Below, piece by piece: positions 11,297 to 22,644 of a stretch of 64,000 bases of DNA. This DNA comes from Agriotes lineatus (lineage: Eukaryota > Arthropoda > Insecta > Coleoptera > Elateridae): NCBI GenBank assembly GCA_940337035.1, contig OW679203.1:72865061-72929060 (forward strand), given 5' to 3'. Both the position numbers and the translations under genes were made by a program. The notes under the pieces were generated by a model. The model was not told where the DNA came from and did not search any database. It saw only the letters and a list, made by a program, of their open reading frames with translations. Within the stretch, counting starts at the first letter, position 1; every line of letters begins with the position of its first letter.

Positions 11297-12961
11297 TTGC
11301 TATGGTTCGTTCTTTGTGGTAAAAATATAAATTATAATGATGTAAAATTGTAACGTGTACCACGCAATATTTCAGCAGTTAATAATTATGAATTTCCAGA
11401 TATCGGACTGAATAAAATCAGATGATTTTTGAGGCTTTCACGGCCATTGTCATTAAGTAACAAACGACTTCCGGGATTGGACCGTGTCATGATTGAGACC
11501 GAAGAACTCAACGTTTCGCCCACTTTCGTAAGGGGCTTCATCAGGAGGAAAAAAGCAAAAGAGCACGGTAACTCAACGTGTTAACCACGCCAGAGGCGAA
11601 ACTCTTTGCAAAGGGAAGGGACAGAAGAGCACGGTAACTCAACGTGTTAACCACGTCAGAGGCGAGTTTCACAATTCGGCTTCGAATAATTATTACTGGC
11701 AAAATATTTCCTTTAGCGGCTTGGATACGCCTGTTTTTTGTTGATTACGATGTCGTCTCGCTGGTACGTAATTTTTCGGCTCCTCAAGCTGTTATTTAAG
11801 TTTTTATAGTACCTTTGCTTTTTCAGATGAACGGTAGCTTCTTCGGACGGTAGCGCTAAGCTGGAATTCCTCTGGAACTCGCTGCACCGGGTGCTGGGGT
11901 TGCTGACCTTGCTGCTGTCGAAGCACACGATGCCTTTCAATAACCACCTAGTCCTGGCTCCTTGATTTGGCTGCTGTCGACACTCGTAACCGTGAGCTGA
12001 ACGAGCGACCCACGATCGGAAGCTTATTCTTGAAGTTTAACTTTTTGACGGGGAAAAGGTTGCCCACACTTGTACTAGAGCTCCAAAATGCTCTGATCAC
12101 ACTGGTATACTTAGTTTTATTGTAAATAATTTATAAATAGGAGAAATCTTTATTTAAAATCAGAGCATAAATTTGCATGACATGAAATAATTTATTCAAC
12201 TGTTTCTCTCTCCAAAACCGTTATAAACAATTGCCTATCTAACAAATCTACAAAAAACGGATATAAGCTAAGTTCAAGTACAGTACATTTTACATTAATT
12301 ATTTTTATCAACAACTAAAACTACACAATTCTTATAATTTAATTATTGTTCACATTGGTTTAGTATTTATATTGTCTTTTATTAAATGTTTTAATTGGCT
12401 ATTCACGTATTTGTACTGACTCACTTCTCGTTCACTTCCTTTAGAGTGTTTCTGAATTTTCTGTGTCCTTTTCACACAATTTCCTCACTACTTAAGTGTC
12501 TGTTTTTGTTGCATATTTTATCAAGTCCTAATTTCTTCTTATAATTGTTATTTTGCCTTATTTATTTGCTCCTTTGCAATCTTATTATTCCTTTGCCTCA
12601 TACCTTTTTATAATTGTTCACAAAATGTATTTAAATTAGCTAACATGAATTCTATGTTTCATACCTGCACGTAGCAAACCTCTTTGTGATAATTTAATTT
12701 TATTAGGCAATTTGTTCTGCCAAACATAGTAATTAATTTAATTTGAACTAGGATTCAAACCCTGTGAAAAGCCAGCTGTCTCCTTAGCGTTTCTTAATTC
12801 ATTCATTTATTTGAACACAGGCATTTCAAACTTGTCAAATGCATTTACTGAATTATAGTGATTTTAACATTGCGGCCAGATACATCTCTACTCTGTGCTT
12901 AATTTAATTTTAACATCGCACTGCAATCAGAGCTGGAGCGTGAGGCCCAATACCATATCAG
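11297..12961. mobile_element. TA-flanked inverted-end element, copy A
   Basis: About 1.67 kb, with left end TTGCTATGGT and right end reading CTGATATGGTA on the opposite strand. TA lies immediately outside both ends. It sits in the Gypsy RT exactly at the catalytic YxDD box. The right half (about 12080-12960) aligns by eye with the elements at 40459 and 44833, including a CATGAAATAATTTATTCAA-type block and the TTATAAACAA and AATTGCCTATCTAA blocks. No long open frame is present, so it is non-autonomous. Removing it with 4 bp rather than 2 bp restores the frame, implying a 2-bp slip at one edge. Confidence 0.72.
11556..11668. repeat. Tandem duplication, ~66-bp unit
   Basis: GAGCACGGTAACTCAACGTG followed by TTAACCACG(C/T)CAGAGGCGA occurs twice, at about 11559-11600 and 11625-11665. 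It lies inside the inserted element A and may belong to a smaller nested insert. Confidence 0.8.
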
Positions 12962-13133
12962 TATACAGGAAGACGAAAGATAAATTTCCCAGAACCGCAT
13001 GCATAAGGCGTTGCATTGTTTGAGCAGCATTTCTGAGCCCGAACGCCATTTTTACAAACTCAAATAATCCAAATGGTGTAATTATTGCTGTTTTAGGAAT
13101 GCTTTCTTCTTGAATTGGAACCTGCGTGGTCAA
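12962..13133 (-). pseudogene. Gypsy reverse transcriptase, middle palm
   Basis: The frame contains IPKTAIITPFGLFEFVKMAF and GLRNAAQTMQRLMHAVLG followed by LSFVFLY, the segment just before the catalytic YxDD. It is bounded on the 5' side by insert D (13138-15545) and on the 3' side by insert A. Confidence 0.88.
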
Positions 13134-13137
13134 TATA

Positions 13138-15545
13138 TTGTATTGATTGTTATATCCAACTTGGTCTACTTATTTAATGTTAAATTACAATTCGCTTTGT
13201 AATGACCTATTATTGCAGATTTTTTCTTGCCTCACGTTCTACACGGCAATATGGGTTATATATGTAATTATTTTACGACATTTATTTCATATTCTTTATA
13301 TGTTACGTTTGACTGTACGAATTCTATTTAGGTTTAGACAAATTCACATTAAGATGAATTCAAGTACTTCATATGCCCTTTAATATGAATCGTTAATATT
13401 AAGTTATTAAATTTTTCTAGCTTAGTAGAACATGATTACTCTCAAACAAACAGGTCGGTTCACGCAATATCAAGACGGTTATTACTCCTGAAAGATCATT
13501 TGTTTATTAAAAACTTACGTCTAATATTTGTGACAATTTCTATAAACGACAGTGTCACTTCTAATTATGTACGTGGAATATTAATTGCAAATACTTCTCT
13601 GTTACACTACCTGTCATTCAATAAACTTTAAGTAGTAAGTAGTCCCTTTTCAATTACCTCACTTCACTCTTTTACTGTTTATTTTTGTTTGATCAATAAA
13701 TACCTGTAGTTGTAACTCGTCCAAAGAACTTGATCTGCTTTTTAATGATCCAACTGCATTCCAACTGCTTACAGAAATTCTTCAAGCTGCAGACCGCAGT
13801 ATAGGTAAGCTAAGCCAACTGTCAGGAACCGCAAACATCCTCTAGAATGTCTGCTTCCCAAATCTTTAATCAGCATATAACTCAGCAACACGAACCCCGT
13901 CAAGATCCTCCAGCAGTTAATGAAACGTGTCTCCTCCAAATAAGATGCCGACAAACCAAATCATGTGAACCTTGATCTGGTGCAATTCACAGGACGTCAC
14001 TTGAATAAGTACAAGTTACAAGATGTCACTTCTATAAGAAGCTCAGCAAAGTATAATACTATTAGAGGAAAAATCCAATATGTCTATCCCAGAAACCTGA
14101 TACGTCCTACTTTCAGTGAAGGCAGCTTATACTATCTAATTCACATGATGTAATTAATTAACAATAAACAACATCGAATTTCAGAAATTACTTCAATGCC
14201 TGTAGTGTTCCAAATTATGGTCCTGCTACCATACACATCTTTTCCATATCTCAATTAAACAAACTTCTTGTTCAAAAATTCGCTTTATTTTCGTTCTCGG
14301 CAATTTGGCATTAATCACACCCTTTCATACATCAAACATATTAACTAAATCACATTATGAAAGGGTTTATTTCAAAATTTTCGCTTTTTACAAAAAATTA
14401 TAACATGTTTTTTCTATCAAAATTTATTTGTGTACAAAAAATTAAGAAGTCCCAAGTGATATGGTTTTTGCAAATTTTTTACAGTTCAACACGCTATACA
14501 ATTTATTATCACATTTAGTAACACCCGTTATATTGACTAACATTTCTCAAATAAGTATTTGCTATTAATCTTCCACTCTATTTCAAGTAAGTTTTAAATC
14601 ATGTTAGAACCCTTCTGTTTCTTATTTTTCATTGTTCACTAGAATTCAAATTTTATTCCATTATTTTACAAAATACATGTTGATAATTCTGATATCCTTT
14701 TATTTTGCCCAAATTCATCTTTGTAAATTTAATAATGAAATATTTTAATCAATTTTTACTTCCCTCGTCTGAAAGACGAAGGAAGTATTGTAATCACGAA
14801 AAAATCACCTGCAGAGATTTTTTCAGATCTTTACGTTTCAAGGTCCCTAGATGACGAAAAAGAGGTTTTCTCAATTCCGTCAGTTTGACTGTCTGTCTGT
14901 CTGCCTGTTGGCAGTATAGCTCAAAAACTATTAGGCAGAGGAAGACGATATTTTGCATACACATTATATATCAACCTCGTATGAAACCGATGCAATTGCA
15001 GACAAATATATGCAGGGTGAGCACTTTAAAAAAATAAAATTTTGTTTATTTTTGCGTAAATTTTGAAATAAAAGGAAGTAATAACTTTCACATAGATCAG
15101 GCTTTACATTTGCCCAAAATTAGACTCAACCGATAAAGGATAATGTCACAAAAGAGTAAAAATGTTTCAACCATTACACCGTGCGCTTAAAGCGACGCGC
15201 GCGCCGGACTTTTACTGAAGAGACGCGGTAGCGCAGATGGAATTTCGCCGTACTTATATCCTCTGCAAAAATTTTTTTAGGATCGAGCATTCTGCAAAGC
15301 TGCAGATGCGGCGGGCTCAAACCCCAGCAGGATACATTGTTTTAATTTGAAAATGTATTTGATTTATTAGAAACATGAAGATATTTATACTCCTAACTTA
15401 ATTTGTTTTTTAAAATTATTTAGTGCCACAATGTTGACGAGGGAAGTTCTGGGTAAAACCTTTTACAGATTTTTTAAATATAACATCAAACCCTTGTCTC
15501 GGATTAATAAAATAACTTAACTTTCTAATATGCAATCCATTACAA
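13138..15545. mobile_element. TA-flanked inverted-end element, probable copy D
   Basis: The ends are TTGTATTGATTGTTATATCC at 13138 and, on the opposite strand from 15545, TTGTAATGGATTGCATATTA, with TA directly outside both. Removing it with one TA puts the Gypsy RT pieces back in one frame. Its 2.4 kb includes a nested tRNA-core repeat (14756-15475), leaving about 1.7 kb, the same size as the other copies. I could not align its interior with them by eye, so membership of the family rests on ends, target and size. No long open frame. Confidence 0.6.
14756..15475 (+). repeat. tRNA-core repeat with (TCTG)n, copy 1
   Basis: Order of parts: a hairpin head CTTCCCTCGTCTGAAAGACG; GATTTTTTCAGATCTTTACG; a short TCTG tract; a CAGGGTGAGCACTTT block; a tRNA-like segment with box A TAGCGCAGATGG (15229-15240) and box B GGCTCAAACCC (about 15314-15324); and a tail TTTAGTGCCACAATG-TTGACGAGGGAAGTT. 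The head TTCCCTCGTC and tail GACGAGGGAA are complementary, like short inverted ends. It is nested in element D, so it is younger than that insertion. Confidence 0.75.
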
Positions 15546-15797
15546 TAGTTTTGCCTTGAAGCGACTGCGAAAAGTCTTGGAGATGTGGTAGAGGATACCG
15601 GTCAGAGAGTGGGGGGCATTTAAACAACGAAAATCTCCGTAAGGCTTCCAGGTACCTTCTTTCTTGCGAACCATGTGCAATCGACTTACCCATGCACTTT
15701 TAGAAGGGCGGCAGATCCCTGCATCCATCATGAACTGGAACTCTTTTTTAGCATCCTCAAGTTTATCTGGGGCAAGCCGACAGGCCCTGTCGAACAC
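15546..15797 (-). pseudogene. Gypsy reverse transcriptase, N-terminal part
   Basis: The frame shows ARRLAPDKL-like RACRLAPDKLEDAKKEF, then MMDAGICRPSKSAWVSRLHM, VRKKEGTWKPYGDFRCLN and, after a one-base shift, a FSQSLQGKTI stretch. It precedes the palm segment at 12962-13133. The usual WRPCGDYR motif reads WKPYGDFR. Confidence 0.88.
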
Positions 15798-15962
15798 CGA
15801 TGTGGTGCGTTGTTGTGTGCCTTGCTACCTTAGGGGCGATTTCTGGTGGTCGTGTTATAGCCGAGAATTGACACAAAATATCGTGGTAAGTCATATGCTC
15901 GCCGAAGGTCTTGATTCTGGGAATTGGGATGTCGGCGACAGAACATAGTGAGCGGCCAGAAG

Positions 15963-16782
15963 TTAGTCGGTCAATAAGACAGCGACTAACATACCAAAAT
16001 TAAAAAAAAAAACGGCCCCGGTGACAGGCTTAGTCACATCGGCCATTATGAAGGTCCACTTGAATAGTCTACAAAAGCCTAGTCCGACTTTTAGAGTTTT
16101 ATGTCTTAAGGTTTTGGTCAAGGAGCCGTTGGCGGCATAGAGGTGATACGAATCTACCGGAAAATTACGTTTTGTCGGAGGAACTACTGATACATCTGCT
16201 CCAGTGTCAATGAGAAATGACAACTAAGTGGTCGGGCCGTGTACAATGAAGAGACTATGGTGCGCGGCAGCATTTACCTCTAATTGAGGCCACGTCTGTC
16301 GTTTCCCTGAATAGGAAATTCACGAGGTGGTTTGCATTGGCGGGCCCGGTTGCCAAACTTCAGATGATACCACAGTACCGTGTGCTTCGACCTGTCGATG
16401 ATGGCTGAGGATTAGGAGGGCGAGGTCGAGACAAACGTGCTTCCAGTCGGGTAATTGTCTGAGTGAGGTCGTACAACTGTGACTACAAAACTCAGGTACT
16501 TGGCCCCTGTATAGTAAGCACGTCATAGTTTGATACGTCGTGTACCTTGTCAGCAATGAGGGCGATATCATCAAAATTACTCTGAGATACAGCTATAATC
16601 GACTGCATCTGCTAGGGTAAACTTCTGATAAAAATAGATTGGCGGATTTCGTCGTTGACTTTCCCTTCTCGTAGCAATTGAAAGAGACGCTTGTCACCTA
16701 GGTACGTACCTTTCAGAAGACATGCAAGTCGTTTCCCTTGAGATTCCGCAAAGCAAGAGGTATGGCGTTTTTTAAGGGTGTT
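15963..16782 (-). pseudogene. Gypsy gag C-terminus and aspartic protease
   Basis: From 16782 downward, a KKRHTSCFAESQGKRLACLL segment, then GDKRLFQLLREGKVNDEIRQ, is capsid C-terminal sequence. A degraded zinc-knuckle region lies near 16380-16330. The protease at 16223-15963 has the active-site motif LIDTGADVSVVP. Stops and frameshifts separate these parts. The protease would cleave the polyprotein; the frame is not intact. Confidence 0.82.
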
Positions 16783-18689
16783 TGTTACGGTATTAAAAGA
16801 ACTTTACGACACCCACCCAAGGTGAGCATCGCACCACGGAATCAGCCTGAAAAACTGGCACACTTGCCCTGAGATCGGCTAAAAATAGGCTAAAGGCCAC
16901 GGCTGGAACGCTCAGGGAGTCGGGCGTGAGTCACACGATACGTTCTGGGCAAGCGTGTTGCGGCATATATATATATAGGGTATGTCAAAATCATGAGGGC
17001 GCCACCAAGCCTGTCTTAACCCGACTAACCGGGCCTGGACGGTTAGACGGGAGCGAAGCACGCAAAATACTCCGACGATAGGATTACTCAAGAGTTGCAA
17101 GGTCAAATAACAATTTCGAGATTGCCTTATGCAAGGATTGTAATTAGGTGCCAATCCGACCGCGACTACGCAGCTGTCTCACCCACCTGTACGCTCAAAG
17201 CTCCCTCGTCCCGTCGCACAATAATCAGTACACTGAAGGGGGCGCTTATCTGAAACAGAACATGCACAAGTCGAAACAAAACAATAGTTCCCTTAACTAA
17301 CAAATCATGTATTGACTCACGGGTTACAATGGGGCAGCGGAGTGCGTCGCCCTATATCTATAAATAGATTATATCTAAGAAAACACCAGCTGGCGCGCGC
17401 TCTAAACCTAGCGACAGATGTTGAACAGTAATGAACAAAGTAGCACTTGTAACATAGACAGTCTGTAATTTGGAATGAATGTACAAATATGCGGGCGCGA
17501 CGCCTTATGCAGCAAACAGTAATGAACAAAGTAGCACTTGTAACATAGACAGTCTGTAATTTGGAATGAATGTACAAATATGACGACAGTGCCTGTAGGC
17601 ACAAGAGATGTGACGGGCTCGCTCGCGGCGTCCCAATACAGCTCGTACGCGGGGCTTAATGTTCTCCGCGGGACAGGTACACTCGCGTTCACAGCGGTAA
17701 TCAGTTCAAAGACACATACCTTAATATGTAGGCGGTTGGGGAGCCTGGTACAGTTGAGTTGCGACAGGCTGCAGTCTTAGGTGGCAGGTACATTCGATGT
17801 TCGACGGCTATAGGGATGAGTGGACATCCGCCATACTGGCGACGTGAGACGCGTCAGGACGCGTACAACTGGACGACGAAAAATGGGCCACTTTCGTTCT
17901 GCGGGACAGATCCTCGAAGGTCGAGATGAAGGGGCACGATCCCTTACTTACGGGAGCAGGAACTGGGCTCAAGAAGCACCCACGCTACGCCGAAAACAAT
18001 TCGGAACTCCCACACAACCACCACACGAACGCTCTCTGCAACGGGCTGCGATCAACTGCCACTTAAGGCGAAACTGTTTGTCACATACTTGCTGAAGCAG
18101 TACTCGACGGGAAAAAGACTGACGCCCCCCGCCAAGGGCGGGAGCGCCGCACGAACTCACACACTATCCGACCTCTTATTCGATCGACGGCTCTCGGCTG
18201 AATCCCCTTAAAAAGCGTTAGGACGCTTGAAGTGGCGTGAGCCAAACGGCGTGGCCACGTAACTCTCGACAGCCAATCGTGAGGCGATAAGAAGAAACAA
18301 ATTTAGCCGGCGACAATGGTAGCACGCCGCAACGGCGTGTTTTCTAGAAGATTCGGAATTCTTGCGAGCGGTAGCGCTCGGCTGCCAAAGCGCCATCAGA
18401 GGGGCGCTCCAACCGACGAGAAATACTGCGTTTGGGGCCAAATATGTGCAAAATCATGATTCTGGAATTAGGCGATGGAGCCAAATAAGTAACTAAAAGG
18501 GTTTAGCATACGGGCACGCTGCCCTAAAGCCTAGGTGGCTATTTAAAATACCAAAATGACCTGAATCAAATGTGCGGAAGATAAGATTGTACTTGTGCGC
18601 AAAGATTGAAAATGGTTTTAACATAGCAACAAATTGCCCTAAAGGCGTGAAATGCAATTAAGCATCTACAACAGCAAAATGACTTAACA
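16783..18689 (-). mobile_element. LTR-like insertion (candidate solo LTR) in gag
   Basis: The insert is 1,907 bp, begins TGTTA and ends TAACA, and is flanked on both sides by TGTT, a 4-bp duplication. TG...CA ends with a 4-bp duplication are typical of Ty3/Gypsy-type LTRs. Excising it with one TGTT joins the two gag parts in frame (host codons for Y-N-T-L-K-K). It is clearly GC-richer than its surroundings. On the - strand a TATA-like TATTTATAGATATAGG lies near 17350. A 91-bp tandem duplication lies inside. No coding frame is recognised. A single LTR this long is unusual, so a short non-autonomous LTR element is an alternative. Confidence 0.7.
17424..17581. repeat. 91-bp-period direct duplication
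   Basis: A roughly 67-bp block beginning AACAGTAATGAACAAAGTAG and ending GAATGTACAAATATG occurs at 17424-17491 and again, essentially identical, starting at 17515. The units are separated by a GC-rich linker (GCGGGCGCGACGCC). It lies within the LTR-like insert. Confidence 0.9.
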
Positions 18690-18990
18690 TGTTGTAGGGG
18701 TCTATCGCAGGTGGATTATGAATGATGTCGACTATCTAAGCGAGGACAGAGGTGTCGATGGAACCTACAACGTAATGGAATTTTGTCAGTTCCGTTGTGA
18801 TGCCAGCCGTAAAAAATTGTGCTTCTAGTTGTGCAAACCAAAGAGCTGAATCTTCTCGCTAAAAAAGAGGTGGCTGGACCGCGACAAGTGCGACAGCAGT
18901 GCTATCACCTGCTGTCTTGGAGGCTGCGGTGCCATTTTCCTCATCCTCAAGCGATTGTCTTATTTCTGACACCATCGGTGTCACCACTGT
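18690..18990 (-). pseudogene. Gypsy gag N-terminal capsid region
   Basis: Read on the - strand, DSALWFAQLEAQFFTAGI, then TTELTKFHYVVGSIDTS and DIIHNPPAIDPYN match the capsid start of insect Gypsy gag proteins (PxFWpeDPaLWFaQlEaqF pattern). Two in-frame TAG stops are present, one just before the REDSALWF block and one after DTSVLA. The frame is interrupted at 18690 by the LTR-like insert and continues at 16782. Confidence 0.8.
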
Positions 18991-19199
18991 AGATACTGAA
19001 CTTAGTTATTCTACTCAAAATATGTATTCAGTAAAATTGCAACGAGTTATGTCAGAATGACAATATCAACTGACTAATAATTTTGGTCGCTATGACGCCA
19101 AGGCTCCTACAGGGGCTTTATACATTTTCTGTACAAATTAATGTTGACAATAGAAATAATTGTAAATGTACCCAGAAGTCTTCGAACAACTTGAACATA

Positions 19200-20340
19200 A
19201 AATCCATTAAACATCATTCGAAGCATTGGACAGAAAAGCAAATAACATAGACAATATAAAAATTAACCAAAAATACGTAGTTGACAACAGCAGACAGCGC
19301 AAATAAAAATAATAGAAAAGAAGAAGTAAAACCAAATATAACTGGATCAAGATTAAATTTAGAAAGGAAGACTTTGGGAAAAATATTCGGAATAAAACCG
19401 GGATTCTAGTGGTACAGATATACAAAGAAAATAGAACAATTCTTAGTAACAGCTAACGATAGTACGGTGCAAAGCAGACAATATTGTGAAAGGGCGATAA
19501 TTGTAACTTTCGAATGAGAAGAGAAATGAAGCGAAGCAAAACAACTGGTCCTGGAGATATCCAATGTTTCTGAAGAATGAAAACTGGCGCATGTGTGTTT
19601 TATCCATAAAGAAAAGATACGCAAAACTGTGCATTGTAATCAATTCTATAGGGCACTTGCACGGATGATTACTGAAAAGTAGAATACACAAACAAGTCAT
19701 CGACCCAGGAAAACAAAGCCGATTTGTAATCGAAAGATCATATATAGATAATATAGTTAGTTACCTTAAATCAAGTCACCAAAATCATAATATAAACAGT
19801 TCAATTCCCAACATTATTTAGGTCTAGAAAGGTGTAAAGGTATGGGAATATCAATAAATAATTATTTCTTGTGCAGTCTACTCTTTTTCGATGTGGTTGT
19901 TGCAACGGAGAGCTGTCATTTATATGATAAAAAAATTTACAAAACCTACAAAAAGTGGAAGTTGACAGTCAACATTGAAAAGGTGAATTATCCAGTCGTA
20001 GGACCGAACATTACAGATCTGCATATTTATAACAACACAACTATAAAATGCTCTAACAAGTACAAATATCTTGAGATATTGATAACACAGGCAGAAAACA
20101 ATTAAGAAAAATAGAAAACAGTATGACGAAGCAAACAAGCTTTCCGGTGGTTAAATTCTCTATTATGAGCTCTAGAAATTACATAAGATACCAAAGTCAG
20201 ACTTTATAACTCAATGGTTTAAAGTATACTGTTATATGGTTTAGAAGTGTGGGTTCTTGCAGCTGATGCAAAAAATCTGGGTTGAATTGCTTCGTAATGT
20301 GCGAGCACTGCAATAGATTGTCATGTCACCATTCACTTGT
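19200..20340 (+). mobile_element. LINE reverse transcriptase relic
   Basis: Weak but ordered RT similarity on the + strand. A KTTGPGDIPM-type segment lies at about 19540 (compare the usual K(A)xGPDgIP). LFFDVVVA, a decayed LLFADD box, is at about 19890. KKWKLTVNIEKVNYPVVG follows, with KYKYLEILITQ (the FKYLG motif) at about 20060. Both catalytic Asp residues of the YADD-type box are altered or shifted, and many stops are present. It is an old copy; the clade cannot be told. Confidence 0.6.
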
Positions 20341-20344
20341 CTTT

Positions 20345-21170
20345 CTAGAAGAGAATAGCACTCCTTTTGACGAGTTACTCTGTATGTATCGTAAATTTTG
20401 ACTGCATATACGGCAAATAATTAAAAATGTATGGTATTTTAAATTATTTTTAAACAAGCTGCAAGGATAAAACAAAACTTTGAATTTTTAAATCAGAATA
20501 CCTTTATTCGATTTTATTAAAATTAAGAAAAGTTTGTGAACATTTGCGCAAACTTAAGCAAACATATTTTTTAATATATTCCTCAACGATAAAACAAAAA
20601 ATTACACCGTTACGACCATTGGTTACTGAGATATAAATCAGTTTTCTAAAGTCCGCGAATGTAAAGTTTGAAGAGGCACTGATGGGGAACTACATGAGGG
20701 AGAGGCTGGGAGTTTTGGGTAAATGTCTCTATTGTGTGGTCTAACAACTGGCCAAAATTCAGTTTTCCCCTAATTATTCCCAACGTCATTCCTTTATTTT
20801 CTGGGCTATGTGGTAAAATCAGTGACCGACGGGGCACGATACGCGTATCAACAAAAACACTGAACGGAAAATAAATCGTATTTGAATACAGTTAATTTTT
20901 TCACGAAAAAAAACTTGCACCTTGCTAACCTCGTTCGCTTTGCTCACTCGGGCATCAAACAGTCCTCGGTAGTGTAAATCTTACCTACATCCCTTGTAAA
21001 GTAATATACTATTTCTGGCTTTTTGCAGCTTCAAAAGAATGGAGCCCTCCACATTTAGGTCCGCAAGGTAATTCCAGATTGTGTACATTTTTCAACTATA
21101 TCTTCGACTGCACATCCTGTGATCGAATTTATGGTCCCTGATTTCTGACTAAAATTCCGAAAATTAAAAA
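20345..21170. other. No gene seen
   Basis: AT-rich sequence without a supportable open frame, RNA or inverted-repeat structure. The 63-codon open frame at 20646-20837 (-) has no recognisable content. Confidence 0.6.
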
Positions 21171-21173
21171 TAG

Positions 21174-21940
21174 CTAGTGTTGTCACGAGACGAGACGAGA
21201 TTTTACCGATTTCAATCTCGAAAATTCTAAAGAGTTGATTCTTGATCCCGAATTCGAGAATCTCGATTTTCGAATATTATACAGGGTGTTTAAATACACT
21301 TTCTCTGTAAACTTCGTCCTTTGAGCTCTAAATAAAGGGAGCTTAAAAAGTACATATTTCACTAAAAAAAATTCTTCAAGCTGGAGATATTGATTTGAAA
21401 AAAAAATACGTATTATTGCTCCTACTGGCCTATTACTATACTTATTTTCGCCAAATTGTAATAATCCATAGGTGGAAGATCGGGGGTTTTGTATATGTGT
21501 GTACCGAATTGAGGCAGTTGCGCTGCGTAACTTCCAAAAGAATCACTTGCTCTATGTATTAACTTTCTGGGTTTTTCCTGGCAATGTTTATAGCACGGTA
21601 CCTGAAAAGCAAAAGCAGTAGAGATGGCTCAGATGTAAAGCCGCTGGTTCTAGACCAGAATATGTGGGTTTGCTTCCTATAGACTCCAACGGTTACAAAT
21701 GATCGAGCATCGAACCCACTGCGACTTGCCAATTCGATTTTGGCAACCAAGGTCTTAAAGTCTAACAACCATTTCCAAGAGTAGAGGCCGGTTCTGCTTC
21801 GTCTTTATACAGTTTTTAAAAGTATTACTGTCAAGATCGAGAGTTTGTTTCATCTCGTCTCGAATATTCGAGACCGAAAACTATCAATTTTGATCTAGAA
21901 TTTCGAGCCGAGAATTTTCTCGTTTCTGTGGCATCACTAG
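21174..21940. mobile_element. Non-autonomous hAT-like element
   Basis: The ends are CTAGTGTTGTCACGAGACGA at 21174 and, on the opposite strand from 21940, CTAGTGATGCCACAGAAACG, resembling hAT-type termini (C)TAGTG(A/T)TGCCA. Both ends are followed by palindromic TCTCGAAAATTC / TTCGAGA-type subterminal motifs. The middle (from about 21288) contains an ACAGGGTGTTTAAATAC sequence that looks like another small element. I could not confirm an 8-bp target duplication. No transposase. Confidence 0.55.
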
Positions 21941-22603
21941 GCATAACTTGATCGAAAACAGTTAGTAACAGAAATTGCTCAAAAATAGTCGAAATATACT
22001 GTTTGACATTAGTGTAAATAGACAATATCGTATAATACGATTTATCCATGGAGCGACATAATTTCACACTGCAGCAAAGGTGATTATTGTCTGTAGTGAT
22101 TCTTTGAAAGGGAGTAACCTCTTATTCAGTCATAATTTTGTAGCTTAGTTTAAATTTATAGACTGCAACGATCGATAACTATTGTGTATAAAAAATGTGA
22201 ACAAATATGGAGAAACATTTATCTAAAATATAACCCGGAAGTACCACCTTTCAATTTACAAAACCCCAAACAATAGTTATAATTACAACAAACTTAAAAC
22301 CTAAACCAAAAAACGACGCTATGTCAGTTACGATTTACCTTCAACAATAAATTAAAAATATTTTTGTTTATATGAAGTCAATACTATACTTACTACATTT
22401 TGAGAATATGGTAACGTCAATCCGAAAAATAGAAATTATCTTTCATAGATTTAGCAACACTTTATTTTCAAAGGAAATGAGACAACTTCCTTACTGTTAT
22501 CTCAATCAAGTACTTTATTTATAATACTATCATGCATTGTCTGATAATTTTCAAGTATTTTAAGAAAAACATGTGATTAAAAATTATCATCAACTTCGGT
22601 TAG

Positions 22604-22640
22604 TATAAAAAGACACTCCTGGTAAGGTACCGTCAGTCAG
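22604..22640 (+). promoter_or_regulatory. Trypsin core promoter (TATA + initiator)
   Basis: TATAAAA at 22604-22610 is followed 31 bp later by TCAGT (22633-22637), the arthropod initiator consensus. Transcription would start near 22635, only about 10 nt before the ATG, giving a very short leader. Confidence 0.8.
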
Positions 22641-22644
22641 AAAA

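Larger units (their letters stand above)
9573..18990 (-). mobile_element. Ty3/Gypsy retrotransposon split by three insertions
   Basis: Read on the - strand, gag, aspartic protease, reverse transcriptase, RNase H and integrase appear in Gypsy order (protease-RT-RNase H-integrase) from about 18990 down to 9573. The copy is dead: stops occur in gag and there are several frameshifts. Insertions at 16783-18689, 13138-15545 and 11297-12961 separate its parts. Removing the first two, each with one copy of its short duplication, rejoins the frame on both sides, which argues for one original element rather than several fragments. I could not identify its own LTR pair. The 3' end stops against the + strand LINE at about 9573. 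No env-like frame is seen. Confidence 0.88.
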
